A DNA stretch of 64,000 bases from Cohnella herbarum (GTDB taxonomy: Bacteria > Bacillota > Bacilli > Paenibacillales > Paenibacillaceae): NCBI RefSeq assembly GCF_012849095.1, contig NZ_CP051680.1, positions 5,507,001 through 5,571,000 on the forward strand. Reading direction: 5' to 3'. Under the pieces are notes generated by a model, which was not told where the DNA came from, did no database searches, and was given only the letters and a program-made list of their open reading frames with translations. The position numbers were made by a program, and so were the translations under genes. Of this stretch, positions 27,497 through 36,683 are shown piece after piece. Each line of letters begins with the position of its first letter. Position 1 is the first letter of the stretch.

Positions 27497-28846
27497 TTGT
27501 TAAAAAGAAATGGCAAGTTAGGAATTACGCTATTGGTAACCGCTCTCATGACGTCGATTCTGGCCGCGTGCGGAGGGAACTCCAATAATGCGTCCTCGCA
27601 GGAACCCGCAGGCTCGCCTTCGGCGGGAGCGTCCGTTTCGGCAAGTCCAAGCGCTTCCCCGAGCAAGGAGCCGGTCGAAATGGTACTCGCGACTTTCAAC
27701 GCTTGGGGCGAGTCCGAAGGGCTGAAGAGCGCCATAGCCGCTTACGAGGAGTCGACAGGCAACACGGTTCGCGTCGACGTCTATCCCGACGACCAGTTCA
27801 TCAATATCTTGAAAACCAAAATGTCGACCAACGACGCGCCGGATCTGTTCATGGCTAACGCCGGCGACGGCATGATTCCCTTCTCCTTCCTCGAACCTCT
27901 TCAAGGACCGTGGGTGGACAAGACGCTCGACAGCGTGAAGCTCTTCACGGCGAAAGACGGAGTAGCGTACGAGGCCTATGCGTTCCCGCTCGGATATTTC
28001 GGCGCGATCTATAACAAGAAAGTGTTCGAGAAGGCCGGAGTCAAAGTGCCGATGATGAACTACGCGGAGTTGATGGACGGTTTGAAGAAGATTCAAGGAA
28101 CGGGAGTCACGCCGATCTTCATCCCGGGCAAGGACAGCTGGACTTACCAGATGCTGCAAGCCGTCGGCGGCGTCTACTCGGTTACCGACGAAGACGCGGC
28201 GAAGATGGCCAAGAACGAGACGAAACCTTCCGAGATGCCCGGCTTCATGCAGTTCGCCGAGCGCATGAATTCTCTCGTTCCTTATACGAACAAAGACCAT
28301 TTGTCTCTACTGATCGCGGATGGCTATCAAGGACTGCTTGACGGCAAGTACGGAATGACCGTTCTCGGCGATTGGCTGTACGACGATCTCGCCAAGCTCG
28401 ATGCCGAGAAAGTCAAGGATTTGGGTTTCATGCCGTTCACGATGGACGATTCGAAGATCAGCGCCGTCGTTAACTTGTCGGGACGCGCGCTGGGCGTGCC
28501 GCTGAACAGCAAGCATAAGCAAGAAGCGAAGGATTTGGTCAATTATTTGATGGAACCGGATCACTTCAACTTGCTGGTTAAGCCCGTACAGGGCGCGGCG
28601 CCATACAAGGACTACGATACCGAGAAGAGCGTTTGGCAGGAAGAGATGGACGGCTACATTGCCCAAACCGGGATGCCGGTCACGCTCGACGTTATCCGCC
28701 AGCGCTTCCCGACTTTCCCGCTCGGTACGGATGCGGGCAAACCGTTCCTGGATATTTTCAACGGCAAAGACATCAAGAAGGCTTTCGATGACTGGTATAC
28801 GGACTATGCGCAATATAACCGCACCGTCCAAACCCCGGGCTGGTAA
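27497..28846 (+). CDS. Sugar ABC transporter substrate-binding lipoprotein
   Basis: TTG start, selected because GGAGGT lies 6 bases upstream and the protein then begins M-L-K-R-N-G-K, a normal lipoprotein signal. An open frame continues 17 codons upstream but lacks a site. The lipobox I-L-A-A-C gives a lipidated Cys after cleavage, followed by a Ser/Ala/Pro-rich linker and a family 1 extracellular solute-binding domain. It captures an oligosaccharide outside the cell and delivers it to the two permeases downstream. No ATPase gene is present in the window; such CUT1 systems usually share an MsmX-type ATPase encoded elsewhere. Confidence 0.9.
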   Translation: MLKRNGKLGITLLVTALMTSILAACGGNSNNASSQEPAGSPSAGASVSASPSASPSKEPVEMVLATFNAWGESEGLKSAIAAYEESTGNTVRVDVYPDDQFINILKTKMSTNDAPDLFMANAGDGMIPFSFLEPLQGPWVDKTLDSVKLFTAKDGVAYEAYAFPLGYFGAIYNKKVFEKAGVKVPMMNYAELMDGLKKIQGTGVTPIFIPGKDSWTYQMLQAVGGVYSVTDEDAAKMAKNETKPSEMPGFMQFAERMNSLVPYTNKDHLSLLIADGYQGLLDGKYGMTVLGDWLYDDLAKLDAEKVKDLGFMPFTMDDSKISAVVNLSGRALGVPLNSKHKQEAKDLVNYLMEPDHFNLLVKPVQGAAPYKDYDTEKSVWQEEMDGYIAQTGMPVTLDVIRQRFPTFPLGTDAGKPFLDIFNGKDIKKAFDDWYTDYAQYNRTVQTPGW

Positions 28847-28867
28847 TCGGCTCTGCGGTTAAACACG

Positions 28868-28897
28868 CCGCCGCGAACCGGGAAACCGGCGCGGCGG
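28868..28897 (+). other. Strong hairpin between binding-protein and permease genes
   Basis: Outer arms CCGCCGCG (28868-28875) and CGCGGCGG (28890-28897), a 2-base bulge, then inner arms CCGG/CCGG closed by a GAAA tetraloop. Only three T residues follow, so it is a weak terminator at best. In transporter operons such a hairpin commonly protects the upstream message, giving more binding protein than permease. Confidence 0.6.
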
Positions 28898-28920
28898 TTT
28901 CATTGGAAAGGGGGTACGGC

Positions 28921-29805
28921 ATGCGATCTAAAGGAATATCCAGGCAATATACGGTGCTGTTCGTCCTTCCGGCTTTTTGCCTATTCAGTCTATTCTTCAT
29001 TTTGCCTAATTTGTCGGGACTCGTGATGGCGTTCACGAACTGGTCTTCCTACTTTCCGTTGCATCCCAAATTCAACGGCTGGCGGAACTTTCAAGACTTG
29101 TTCGAATCGCCGGTATTCGCGATTTCCGTACGAAACACGCTGATCTTCACAGCCGCCACGACCGTCGTGAAAATCGTCGTCGGTTTCGGCTTGGCGCTCA
29201 TCTTGAACAACGGCGTTAAATTCAAAAATACTTACAGAACGATTATTTTTTCGCCGTTCGTGTTTAATCCGCTCGTCATCGCTTATGTTTTCAGCGCGCT
29301 CTACCAACCGACTTTCGGACCGATCAATACGCTGCTTCGCTACGTCGGTCTCGGGTTCTTGGCTCAGAACTGGTTGACCGACACCAAGTATGCCATGACG
29401 GCTATCTGCGTAATGGATATATGGATGTCGATCGGCGCTATCGTCGTCATTTTCCTGACGGGTCTGCAGTCCGTTCCGAAGGAATACTACGAAGCCGCTA
29501 CGGTGGACGGCGCGGGCGGAATCAGCAAGTTCAGGAACATTACGTTTCCGCTTACGATCTATTCGCTGTGCATCAATACGATTCTCTGTCTCATCGGAGG
29601 CGCGAAGGTGTTCGGACAAGTTTACGGTTTGACGAACGGAGGGCCGGCTGACGCGACGCAAGTTTACGGCACGTTCATTTTCAAATCATTTTCTTCGGGC
29701 TTGTTCGGTTATTCCGCGGCGGCGGGTTTGCTGTTCACGGTCGTCATCAGTCTGGTCAGCTTTATTACTCTCGGCTTGTTCCGCAGACTGGAGGTCGATT
29801 ATTGA
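28921..29805 (+). CDS. Sugar ABC transporter permease (MalF/LplB-like)
   Basis: Start ATG 7 bases after AAAGGGGG. A membrane protein of 294 residues with six predicted helices and the binding-protein-dependent transport signature E-A-A-x-V-D-G-A followed by F-R-N-I-T-F-P (the EAA loop that docks the ATPase). It pairs with the next gene to form the transmembrane channel of a CUT1 sugar importer. Its stop codon overlaps the next start. Confidence 0.92.
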   Translation: MRSKGISRQYTVLFVLPAFCLFSLFFILPNLSGLVMAFTNWSSYFPLHPKFNGWRNFQDLFESPVFAISVRNTLIFTAATTVVKIVVGFGLALILNNGVKFKNTYRTIIFSPFVFNPLVIAYVFSALYQPTFGPINTLLRYVGLGFLAQNWLTDTKYAMTAICVMDIWMSIGAIVVIFLTGLQSVPKEYYEAATVDGAGGISKFRNITFPLTIYSLCINTILCLIGGAKVFGQVYGLTNGGPADATQVYGTFIFKSFSSGLFGYSAAAGLLFTVVISLVSFITLGLFRRLEVDY

Positions 29806-30632
29806 TGAAGCGCACCTTAAAGTTCCGTTCGGCAACCGTTCTTCTGGAAGCGGTCATGGTAGTCGTCGCCTTATGTTACCTCATGCCTATCTGGATTGTC
29901 GTGGTCAACTCGCTTAAAGACACGCTCGGTGCCAATCGACTCGGTTACAGCTGGCCCGAAAGTCTCCATTTCAATAATTATGTTCAAGTATTCGAGAAGT
30001 CTAACGCGCTTCAAGGCTTGATCAACGGCGTGTTTATCGGCGTCACGGTCGTCGTTATTTCCGGATTTCTGGCTGCCATGGCGGCGTATTACATTGCTAG
30101 AAAAGGCTCGAGATTCTCCAAGTTTACTTCGCTCTATTTTCTGACGGGGATTATCGTTCCGACGGCAATCATCCCGACCTACTTCACGATGCTCGTTCTG
30201 CACCTGAATAACACGTATTTGGGTATTATCTCTATATTTATCGCGTATACGCTGCCTTTAAGCATATTCCTATATACCGGGTTTATCAGGACGATCCCGC
30301 GGGAGATCGACGAAGCGGCCATCATAGACGGCAGCCGTCCGATTCAGATGTTTTTCCGAATCGTTTTTCCTTTGCTTGCTCCGGTCACGGTTACCGTTAT
30401 CGTCTTTAACTTCATCGGCGTTTGGAACGATGTGACGACCTACCTTTACTTCGCCGGGGGAGACAAATGGCCGCTTCCTATGACGGTTTTTAAATTCTAC
30501 GGAAAGTTCAGTCAGAGATGGGACCTCTTATTCGCTGATATTATGATCGCAATCATCCCATGCCTGATTTTCTTCATTGCGGGTCAAAAATACATGGTGG
30601 CCGGCATTACCGCCGGTTCGGTTAAATCCTGA
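29805..30632 (+). CDS. Sugar ABC transporter permease (MalG/LplC-like)
   Basis: Start ATG overlaps the previous TGA (a TTG one codon earlier is possible); GGAGGT lies 9 bases upstream. About six membrane helices. The EAA loop reads E-A-A-I-I-D-G-S then F-F-R-I-V-F-P. Second half of the CUT1 channel. The overlap implies translational coupling and equal amounts of the two permeases. Confidence 0.92.
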   Translation: MKRTLKFRSATVLLEAVMVVVALCYLMPIWIVVVNSLKDTLGANRLGYSWPESLHFNNYVQVFEKSNALQGLINGVFIGVTVVVISGFLAAMAAYYIARKGSRFSKFTSLYFLTGIIVPTAIIPTYFTMLVLHLNNTYLGIISIFIAYTLPLSIFLYTGFIRTIPREIDEAAIIDGSRPIQMFFRIVFPLLAPVTVTVIVFNFIGVWNDVTTYLYFAGGDKWPLPMTVFKFYGKFSQRWDLLFADIMIAIIPCLIFFIAGQKYMVAGITAGSVKS

Positions 30633-30650
30633 GCGCGATGGAGGCGGACC

Positions 30651-32615
30651 ATGAACTACGCGGATAGCCGGCATGTTAAGCATTGGCACTGCCATCCTCT
30701 GATCGGGGATCCTTCGTTCGACGCGTTCTCCGAATTTGCCGGCAACCCCGTCCACGCCGGAATCGGCGTATGGGATTGGCCGGTTAACGGATATTTCTTC
30801 ATCGATCCCGTATCCGGGAATTGGTATTTTTACGTAAGCCTGTATTCGAAAGGATATGTCCATCTTGGAGTCATTACGCTTCTGCGCTCGACGGACGGAG
30901 GGGCAAGCTGGCACAACGCCGGACCCGTATTCGACGGCCGGGGGTTGGCCGATCGGTATACGCCGAAAGATGCGGCGCTCGCGACTCTCGATGCTTCCGT
31001 CGTGTACGAGGATGGAATCTATCATATGATTTACGGCTGGGGCTCGCTGAAGGAGGAGCAAGGGGGCATCGCGTATGCTTCGGCTTCCCGACCGGAAGGC
31101 CCCTTCATTAAGCATCCGCATCCGCTCCGCAACGAAACGGATCAGCCGCTGCTTAAGGGGATGTATAAGCGAACTTACGCCAGCACGCTGATTCGGCGTT
31201 CCGAAGATTGGCTGATCGTCGCCATGATGAGCATGTCGCGCAATACGGGAGGCTCCTGGTCGCTGGCGGCGCTCGTCGCCGATCGGCCCGACGGGCCGTA
31301 TGGCGATCCGGCGTTCCTTCTGTATCCGCAAAGCTTGAAGTATCATCCTGCTCCGCTTGAATTCTATCCCGCCTACGTGTACGGCGGTTACGTATATGCG
31401 CCCGCCACTTCCGTCGGCAGCAATCGTTCTTATCAGGCGTTATTTCGTGCCGAATTGGAAAAAGCGCATCTGGAAGAAGCCTGGGAGCTGTATCAAGAGG
31501 GCTCCTGCTGGCACTCTTTCACCCGCGACCATGAGCGATATGGGATATGGGGACAGACATACTCCGGACAAGTAACCGCTGACGGAATGCTTTATGCGAT
31601 GTATCCCGCGTTGAACGAGCGCGGCGAAGGGACGATCAACGCCGCTTCGCGTCCTTGGACGGAGCCGTACGCGGACCGCTTCGTGCTCTCCGCCAACAAT
31701 GCGCCTGCCGTTAGTTTCGTCCGTCAAGCCTACGAGGAATTCACGATGAGCGCCGAGATCGTCAGTACCGGGTTATTTACCGTCGTCTGGAGCTGGAATG
31801 GACCGGTCGGTTCGACGGTCATGCCGCGATGGGCGGACGGCGAGCCCGATCCGCGCATGTTCGCGGACGGTATCGGTCTTACCGTTCAAGGCGGCGCGGT
31901 TGCCTTGATTCATATCGCGAGGGACGGAACGAAGCGTATTCTAGCGACCGGGGGCGAAGACGGCGAGGCGCTTTCCGTTTGGGCCAAATCCGATCGGCAT
32001 GATTACGGCGATCGTCATCCTTTCGGAAAGCCGGCCAACTATCGCATTACCGTCGAGCAAAGGCAAGAAGGATGCAAAGCGACGGTTAACGGCATCGAGA
32101 TGGAAATCGGGCTGGCCGCCGTATCCGGACGTATCGGTATCATCGCGAGCGGGGGCGTCATCGCCGAATGTTCGCGTCTGGATATACAGGGGGAGGGGCG
32201 GGAGCATTGGGTAAACCTGCTGCCTTCGGAAGGACTGGCCGGATCGGCGCAAAGCCCGGATCGCTGGGAGGCGGAGGAGTCCGCCGATTATAAGCACGGA
32301 ATCGGCTATCTTTCGGTTGATCGCCGGGGCTTCGCGGAAGAAAGCGAGCATAGGCTCAAGTGGAACTTCCGCGGCGACGCATTCCGACTTCGGATGCCGG
32401 TGAAGGCATACGGCAGGGCAACCGCGTATTTGGACGGACGGAAGCTGGAGGAATTGGTTTTACGGCCGGAGGACGGTGCGGATACGGCTTCGCGCGTCGT
32501 GCTTGAGCGGAATGGATTAACGGACGAGCGTCATGCGCTGGTTGTGATATTGGAGGAAGGCGTTATGCGCTGTGACGGTTTCTCCTACCGGACGGGCCGG
32601 AATTCGAATAGATAG
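30651..32615 (+). CDS. GH43/GH32-type beta-propeller protein, probable intracellular glycosidase
   Basis: ATG start after GGAGGCG, 18 bp behind the permease gene. 654 residues with no signal peptide, so it acts in the cytoplasm on imported sugar. The N-terminal 360 residues look like a five-bladed propeller: repeated blades with W-Y-F-Y-V-S, Y-E-D-G-I-Y-H-M-I-Y-G and P-E-G-P-F, as in clan GH-F/GH-J enzymes. The C-terminal part is a beta-sandwich region. The acidic catalytic residues cannot be assigned by eye. Its place inside a transport operon supports a role in cutting the imported oligosaccharide (arabinosyl, xylosyl or galactosyl linkages are typical of such folds). Confidence 0.65.
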   Translation: MNYADSRHVKHWHCHPLIGDPSFDAFSEFAGNPVHAGIGVWDWPVNGYFFIDPVSGNWYFYVSLYSKGYVHLGVITLLRSTDGGASWHNAGPVFDGRGLADRYTPKDAALATLDASVVYEDGIYHMIYGWGSLKEEQGGIAYASASRPEGPFIKHPHPLRNETDQPLLKGMYKRTYASTLIRRSEDWLIVAMMSMSRNTGGSWSLAALVADRPDGPYGDPAFLLYPQSLKYHPAPLEFYPAYVYGGYVYAPATSVGSNRSYQALFRAELEKAHLEEAWELYQEGSCWHSFTRDHERYGIWGQTYSGQVTADGMLYAMYPALNERGEGTINAASRPWTEPYADRFVLSANNAPAVSFVRQAYEEFTMSAEIVSTGLFTVVWSWNGPVGSTVMPRWADGEPDPRMFADGIGLTVQGGAVALIHIARDGTKRILATGGEDGEALSVWAKSDRHDYGDRHPFGKPANYRITVEQRQEGCKATVNGIEMEIGLAAVSGRIGIIASGGVIAECSRLDIQGEGREHWVNLLPSEGLAGSAQSPDRWEAEESADYKHGIGYLSVDRRGFAEESEHRLKWNFRGDAFRLRMPVKAYGRATAYLDGRKLEELVLRPEDGADTASRVVLERNGLTDERHALVVILEEGVMRCDGFSYRTGRNSNR

Positions 32616-32628
32616 GAGCTCATACGAG

Positions 32629-34122
32629 ATGAGAGTTATCGTGGGCGGTTTTATTCAGGAAAGCAACACGTTCAGCAAGGCAGTGCCTACCGTGGACGAT
32701 TTTCTCCGCTATTATTTCGCGGCGGACGAGAAGATGGCGGAGGATCGCTCCGCGCGCAACGAATTGAACGGATTCTATCAAGCGGCGGAAGAGGAAGGCG
32801 TAGAGCTTCTTCCGACGCTGTACACGGGAGCGGTATCTTCGGGAAGAATCGGCAGGAAGACTCTGAACGAGCTGAAAGAAATGATGTTCGGCAGAATTCG
32901 CCGATCGCTGCCTGCGGACGGCGTACTGCTAGCCTTGCACGGAGCATGGTCGGCGGAGGACGAAGACGACGTTGCCGGAGAGATTCTGGCGGATGTAAGA
33001 GAGCTGGTCGGTCCGGAAGTACCTATCGTCATTACGCTCGATTCGCACGCGAACGTTACGCGCCGGATGGTGGATATCGTCGACGCGCTGGTCGGCTATC
33101 ATACTTTTCCTCATGTGGATTATCAGGAAACGGGCTACAAAGCGGCGAAGCTTCTGTTCGACCGAATTCGAGGACGCCTGAAACCGATCATTGCTTATCG
33201 CAAAGTGCCGATGATCGTTCCCGCGGAAAGTCAACAGACTTATCGAGGTCCGATGCGGGAGCTGTGGGCGGAGGTGGAGATCGGAGAGAGCGACGGGAGC
33301 GCCATCGAGACGTCGTTGTTCGCGGTTCAACCTTGGCTCGACGTGAAGGAGATGGGTTGCTCGATCGTCGTCGTCGGCGAGGACCGGACGCGCGCGGAAG
33401 CGGAAGCCGACCGGCTAGCGTCGCTCATGTGGGACAGGCGTCGGGCATTCGATGTACGGCTATATTCGGTGCCGGAGATCGTATCGTTGTTGGCCGACGG
33501 CAAGGAAGAAGCGGGTCCGATGATCGTATCGGATTCGGCGGACAGTCCCGGAGCCGGTTCTCCCGGTGACAGCGTCCACGTGCTTCGTCAATTGCTTGAG
33601 TTGAACGCCCATAAGCGCCTTACGGCGATGCTGACGGTCGTCGACGCCGCGGCCGCGCTTCAGGCGGTTGCCGCAGGAGAGGGAAGTTCAATTCGGGTGT
33701 CGCTAGGGCACTCGGTATCGACGGATGCGGGCATTCCCCTCGAAGTTGAAGGCACGGTGACGAAGATAGGTAGCGGCAAGTTCCGGTTCGGGAACGGTTT
33801 TATCGAGAACCTCGAAGGAAACATGGGGACTTGCGCGGTTATCGCCATCGGGGGCATTTCCATCGTCGTCATGGAACGGGCGGTGTTTACCGGCGATCCG
33901 GCGCTGTATCGCAGCGTGGGATTGGAACCGCTGAAGGCGGATCTGGTCATGGTGAAGTCGGCGAATCAGTTCCGCTCGGAATACGAGAAACTATCGAACG
34001 AAATCTATATTTTAGACACTCCGGGAGCCAGTACGGCCAATCTTCTCTCGCTCGCCTTCGACCGCGTGCCGAGGCCGATCTATCCGTTCGACGAGATGGA
34101 CGATTGGCGGATTCGCAGGTAG
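32629..34122 (+). CDS. M81/MlrC-like metalloprotein
   Basis: ATG start 10 bases after AGGAG; an open frame continues upstream into the previous gene but has no site. 497 residues, the usual length of the MlrC (microcystinase C, DUF1485) family, with N-terminal and C-terminal MlrC domains. Expected zinc ligands are visible as L-H-G-A-W, D-S-H-A-N and Y-H-T-F-P-H. MlrC cleaves a linear peptide in microcystin breakdown, but most relatives sit in sugar or amino-acid catabolic operons and their substrates are unknown. Here it is flanked by a glycosidase and a sugar-acid dehydratase homologue, so a hydrolase or lyase step on a sugar-derived acid seems more likely than peptide cleavage. That is inference. 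Confidence 0.8.
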   Translation: MRVIVGGFIQESNTFSKAVPTVDDFLRYYFAADEKMAEDRSARNELNGFYQAAEEEGVELLPTLYTGAVSSGRIGRKTLNELKEMMFGRIRRSLPADGVLLALHGAWSAEDEDDVAGEILADVRELVGPEVPIVITLDSHANVTRRMVDIVDALVGYHTFPHVDYQETGYKAAKLLFDRIRGRLKPIIAYRKVPMIVPAESQQTYRGPMRELWAEVEIGESDGSAIETSLFAVQPWLDVKEMGCSIVVVGEDRTRAEAEADRLASLMWDRRRAFDVRLYSVPEIVSLLADGKEEAGPMIVSDSADSPGAGSPGDSVHVLRQLLELNAHKRLTAMLTVVDAAAALQAVAAGEGSSIRVSLGHSVSTDAGIPLEVEGTVTKIGSGKFRFGNGFIENLEGNMGTCAVIAIGGISIVVMERAVFTGDPALYRSVGLEPLKADLVMVKSANQFRSEYEKLSNEIYILDTPGASTANLLSLAFDRVPRPIYPFDEMDDWRIRR

Positions 34123-34174
34123 AACGAGGCGGCAATAGGAGCGAATCTAACAACGGGAAGAGGGTTCGGCATTT

Positions 34175-35914
34175 ATGGAAGATCGCGTCTACGAGAGTCA
34201 GAAGGTTCGCAAAATCAGTTTCGAAGGCGATGCGTTGCGCATGTCGATGGATTGGAGCGTCGAGGATCTCGACAAGATCCAAGTGCTCGTGGAGAGCACG
34301 GCAGGCGCCAGCCATCCGAGCTCTTATCATCTGGGCGAGCTTGTCGCCGAGATCGAGAAAGGCGTCTATCAGTTCGGCGGCAAGCCCGCTATTTATACGG
34401 CGACGGACATCTGCGACGGAGTCGCGCAAGCGCACGGCGGCATGCATTATTCGCTTCCGTCGAGAGATCTGATCGCATCGATGGTCGAGATCCATGCGCT
34501 CGCGACCCCGTTCGACGCGATGGTGCTTTCCTCCGCCGGAGACAAGGCGGTGCCCGCGCATCTAATGGCCATCGCGCGTCTCGATATTCCCGCGATCCAC
34601 ATGCCGGGAGGAGCGATGGGGGCGGGGCCATGCTTGCGTTCCAACGAAGAGTTATGGCATATGAGCGTCGAGGTTGATAAAGGGCAGATGACGAAGGAAG
34701 AATTTCTGGCCTTCCAACGCGCATGCTGCCCGACTTGCGGCGCTTGCCAGTATATGGGTACGGCCGCGACCATGCAGGCGATGGCCGAAGCACTCGGGCT
34801 CGCGCTGCCTTGGTCGGCGCTCATTCCGGCGACGAACGCGGAAATCCGCCGGTCCGCCCGGGATGCAGGCCAACAGGTTATGCGCCTTGCGCGAGCCGGG
34901 ATCGTGCCTTCGATGATTCTGACGAAGAAGGCGTTCGAGAACGCGATCAGCGTGCATTCGGCGATCGGCGGCTCGCTGAACGCCGTCATGCATCTGATCG
35001 CGATCGCCCGGGAAGCCGGCATCGAGCTGCGGGCGGAGGAATTCGACGAGATCCACCGGCGCGTTCCGGTGCTCGTGGATACGAAGACGGCGGGGCATTA
35101 TCCGACGGAATTGTTCTGGTATGCGGGCGGCGTGCCGTTCGTCATGAACGAGATTCGCGAATTTCTTCATTTGGACGTCTTAACGGCTACCGGCAAGACG
35201 CTGGGGGAAAATCTGGACGACTTTAATAAAAACGAGATGCCGCGGTTCGCGGAGATGTTCCTCGCCAACTACAAGCTGAATCGCCGGGATCTTATCTACA
35301 CGGTCAAGAAACCGCTCAAGCCCGAAGGCGCGCTGGCCGTATTGAAGGGCAATCTCGCTCCCGCGGGCGCGACGATCAAGAAGTTCGCCGTCGTTGCCGA
35401 CATGCAGGTGCACCAAGGGCCGGCCAAGGTATTTGATCGCGAGCGCGACGCAGTCGATGCACTGCTCGCGAAGCGCATCGTGCCCGGAGACGTCGTCGTC
35501 ATCCGGTATCAAGGACCGAAAGCGGTCGGCATGCCCGAGATGTTCTTCATGTCGGAGCTCATCGCCTCCGATCCGGAGCTGTCCCGTACGACGTCGCTCG
35601 TGACGGACGGACGTTTCTCCGGGGCGACGCGCGGACCGTGCGTCGGTTACCTCGGTCCCGAAGCGCTGGACGGAGGTCCGATCGCGGCGGTACGGGACGG
35701 CGATCTCATTCGGATCGACATTCCGGGACGAAGCATCGACATCGTCGGCATCGAAGGCGCGGAGCTGGCCGCGGCGGAAATCGAGACCGTACTCGCCGAA
35801 CGGCTCCGGCAGTGGTCGCCGCCCGAGTTTAAACATAAGGGCGCGCTGCGCCAATATACGGCATTGGCTCTCCCGGCGCTCGAGGGCGGTTCGGCTTCGA
35901 GGAGCGGCCTATGA
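34175..35914 (+). CDS. IlvD/Edd-family dehydratase homologue lacking two cluster cysteines
   Basis: 579 residues, normal for the family that dehydrates dihydroxy acids and sugar acids (IlvD, Edd, xylonate and arabinonate dehydratases). Conserved landmarks are present: D-G-x-A-x-x-H-G-G-M-x-Y-S-L-P-S-R, D-K-x-V-P-A-H-L-M, G-A-C-Q-Y-M-G-T-A-A-T-M and T-D-G-R-F-S-G-A-T-R-G. However, the first cluster ligand, normally N-P-C, reads H-P-S (Ser49), and the second, normally C-D-K, reads A-G-D-K (Gly122). Only the third (Cys191) remains, next to extra cysteines in A-C-C-P-T-C. The codons were checked in the DNA. It may bind a different cluster or metal, or catalyse a different reaction. The next gene overlaps its stop codon. 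Confidence 0.8.
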   Translation: MEDRVYESQKVRKISFEGDALRMSMDWSVEDLDKIQVLVESTAGASHPSSYHLGELVAEIEKGVYQFGGKPAIYTATDICDGVAQAHGGMHYSLPSRDLIASMVEIHALATPFDAMVLSSAGDKAVPAHLMAIARLDIPAIHMPGGAMGAGPCLRSNEELWHMSVEVDKGQMTKEEFLAFQRACCPTCGACQYMGTAATMQAMAEALGLALPWSALIPATNAEIRRSARDAGQQVMRLARAGIVPSMILTKKAFENAISVHSAIGGSLNAVMHLIAIAREAGIELRAEEFDEIHRRVPVLVDTKTAGHYPTELFWYAGGVPFVMNEIREFLHLDVLTATGKTLGENLDDFNKNEMPRFAEMFLANYKLNRRDLIYTVKKPLKPEGALAVLKGNLAPAGATIKKFAVVADMQVHQGPAKVFDRERDAVDALLAKRIVPGDVVVIRYQGPKAVGMPEMFFMSELIASDPELSRTTSLVTDGRFSGATRGPCVGYLGPEALDGGPIAAVRDGDLIRIDIPGRSIDIVGIEGAELAAAEIETVLAERLRQWSPPEFKHKGALRQYTALALPALEGGSASRSGL

Positions 35915-36672
35915 GACTGTCGGGTCAGACGGCCATCGTGACCGGGGCCGCCCGTTCGATCGGAGCCTCGATCGCCAAACGCTTCGCGCGGGAAGGGGCG
36001 AAGGTCGCTATCGTAGACGTCGCCAATCCCGAGTTGGCGGAGCAGGTCGTTGCCGAAATCGTGCAGGCGGGCGGCGAGGCGATGTTCGTTCGGGCGGACG
36101 TCTCTCGTCGTGCAGATGTCGAAGCGATGGTCCAAGCGGTTGCGAGCCGGTTCGGCCCGGTCGATATTCTCGTCAACAACGCGGGTATCGATCCGCGCAA
36201 AAACTGGCTCGAAATTACCGAGGAGGATTGGGATCATATCATGGGCGTCAACGTTCGCTCCCAGTTCCTATGCTCCCAAGCCGTTTTTCCTTACATGAAA
36301 GAGCGGGGCCGCGGCAAAATCGTCAACGTCTCGTCCGTAACCTTCCTGACCGGTCAGCGTAATCTGCTGCACTACGTCTCGTCCAAAGGAGCCGTCATCG
36401 GCTTTACCAGGGCGCTTGCGCGGGAGGTGGGCGCGCACGGGATTACCGTGAATTGCCTCATGCCGGGTGCCGTGCTGACCGAGACGGAGCTGGCACGGTT
36501 CAGCGAGGCGGAACTTGCCGCGTCCGCGACGATGCTGGCGGCGGCTCAATGCTTCTCCCGCCGGGAAAACGCCTACGACCTCGAGGGCGCTTTCGTCTTC
36601 CTGGCTTCGGAGGACAGCGACTTTATTACCGGACAGACGCTGAATGTAGATGGCGGCTGGATGTTCCATTAG
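35911..36672 (+). CDS. Short-chain dehydrogenase/reductase
   Basis: 253 residues, classical SDR. NAD(P) site T-G-A-A-R-S-I-G, N-N-A-G motif, catalytic Ser in V-S-S-V and Y-V-S-S-K (Tyr and Lys of the active site), and the C-terminal N-V-D-G-G-W. An acidic D-V-A at the end of strand 2 suggests NAD rather than NADP. It overlaps the dehydratase homologue by 4 bases (ATGA). In sugar-acid pathways such enzymes oxidise the aldose or a keto-deoxy acid. With the dehydratase homologue next to it, oxidation of the released monosaccharide to a lactone or acid is the likely role. Confidence 0.85.
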   Translation: MRLSGQTAIVTGAARSIGASIAKRFAREGAKVAIVDVANPELAEQVVAEIVQAGGEAMFVRADVSRRADVEAMVQAVASRFGPVDILVNNAGIDPRKNWLEITEEDWDHIMGVNVRSQFLCSQAVFPYMKERGRGKIVNVSSVTFLTGQRNLLHYVSSKGAVIGFTRALAREVGAHGITVNCLMPGAVLTETELARFSEAELAASATMLAAAQCFSRRENAYDLEGAFVFLASEDSDFITGQTLNVDGGWMFH

Positions 36673-36683
36673 GAGGAAAAATA

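Noticed and set aside
35638..36237. Several open frames opposite the dehydratase homologue and SDR genes
   Set aside because: All overlap well-supported coupled genes and show the Arg/Ala-rich composition of shadow frames in GC-rich DNA.
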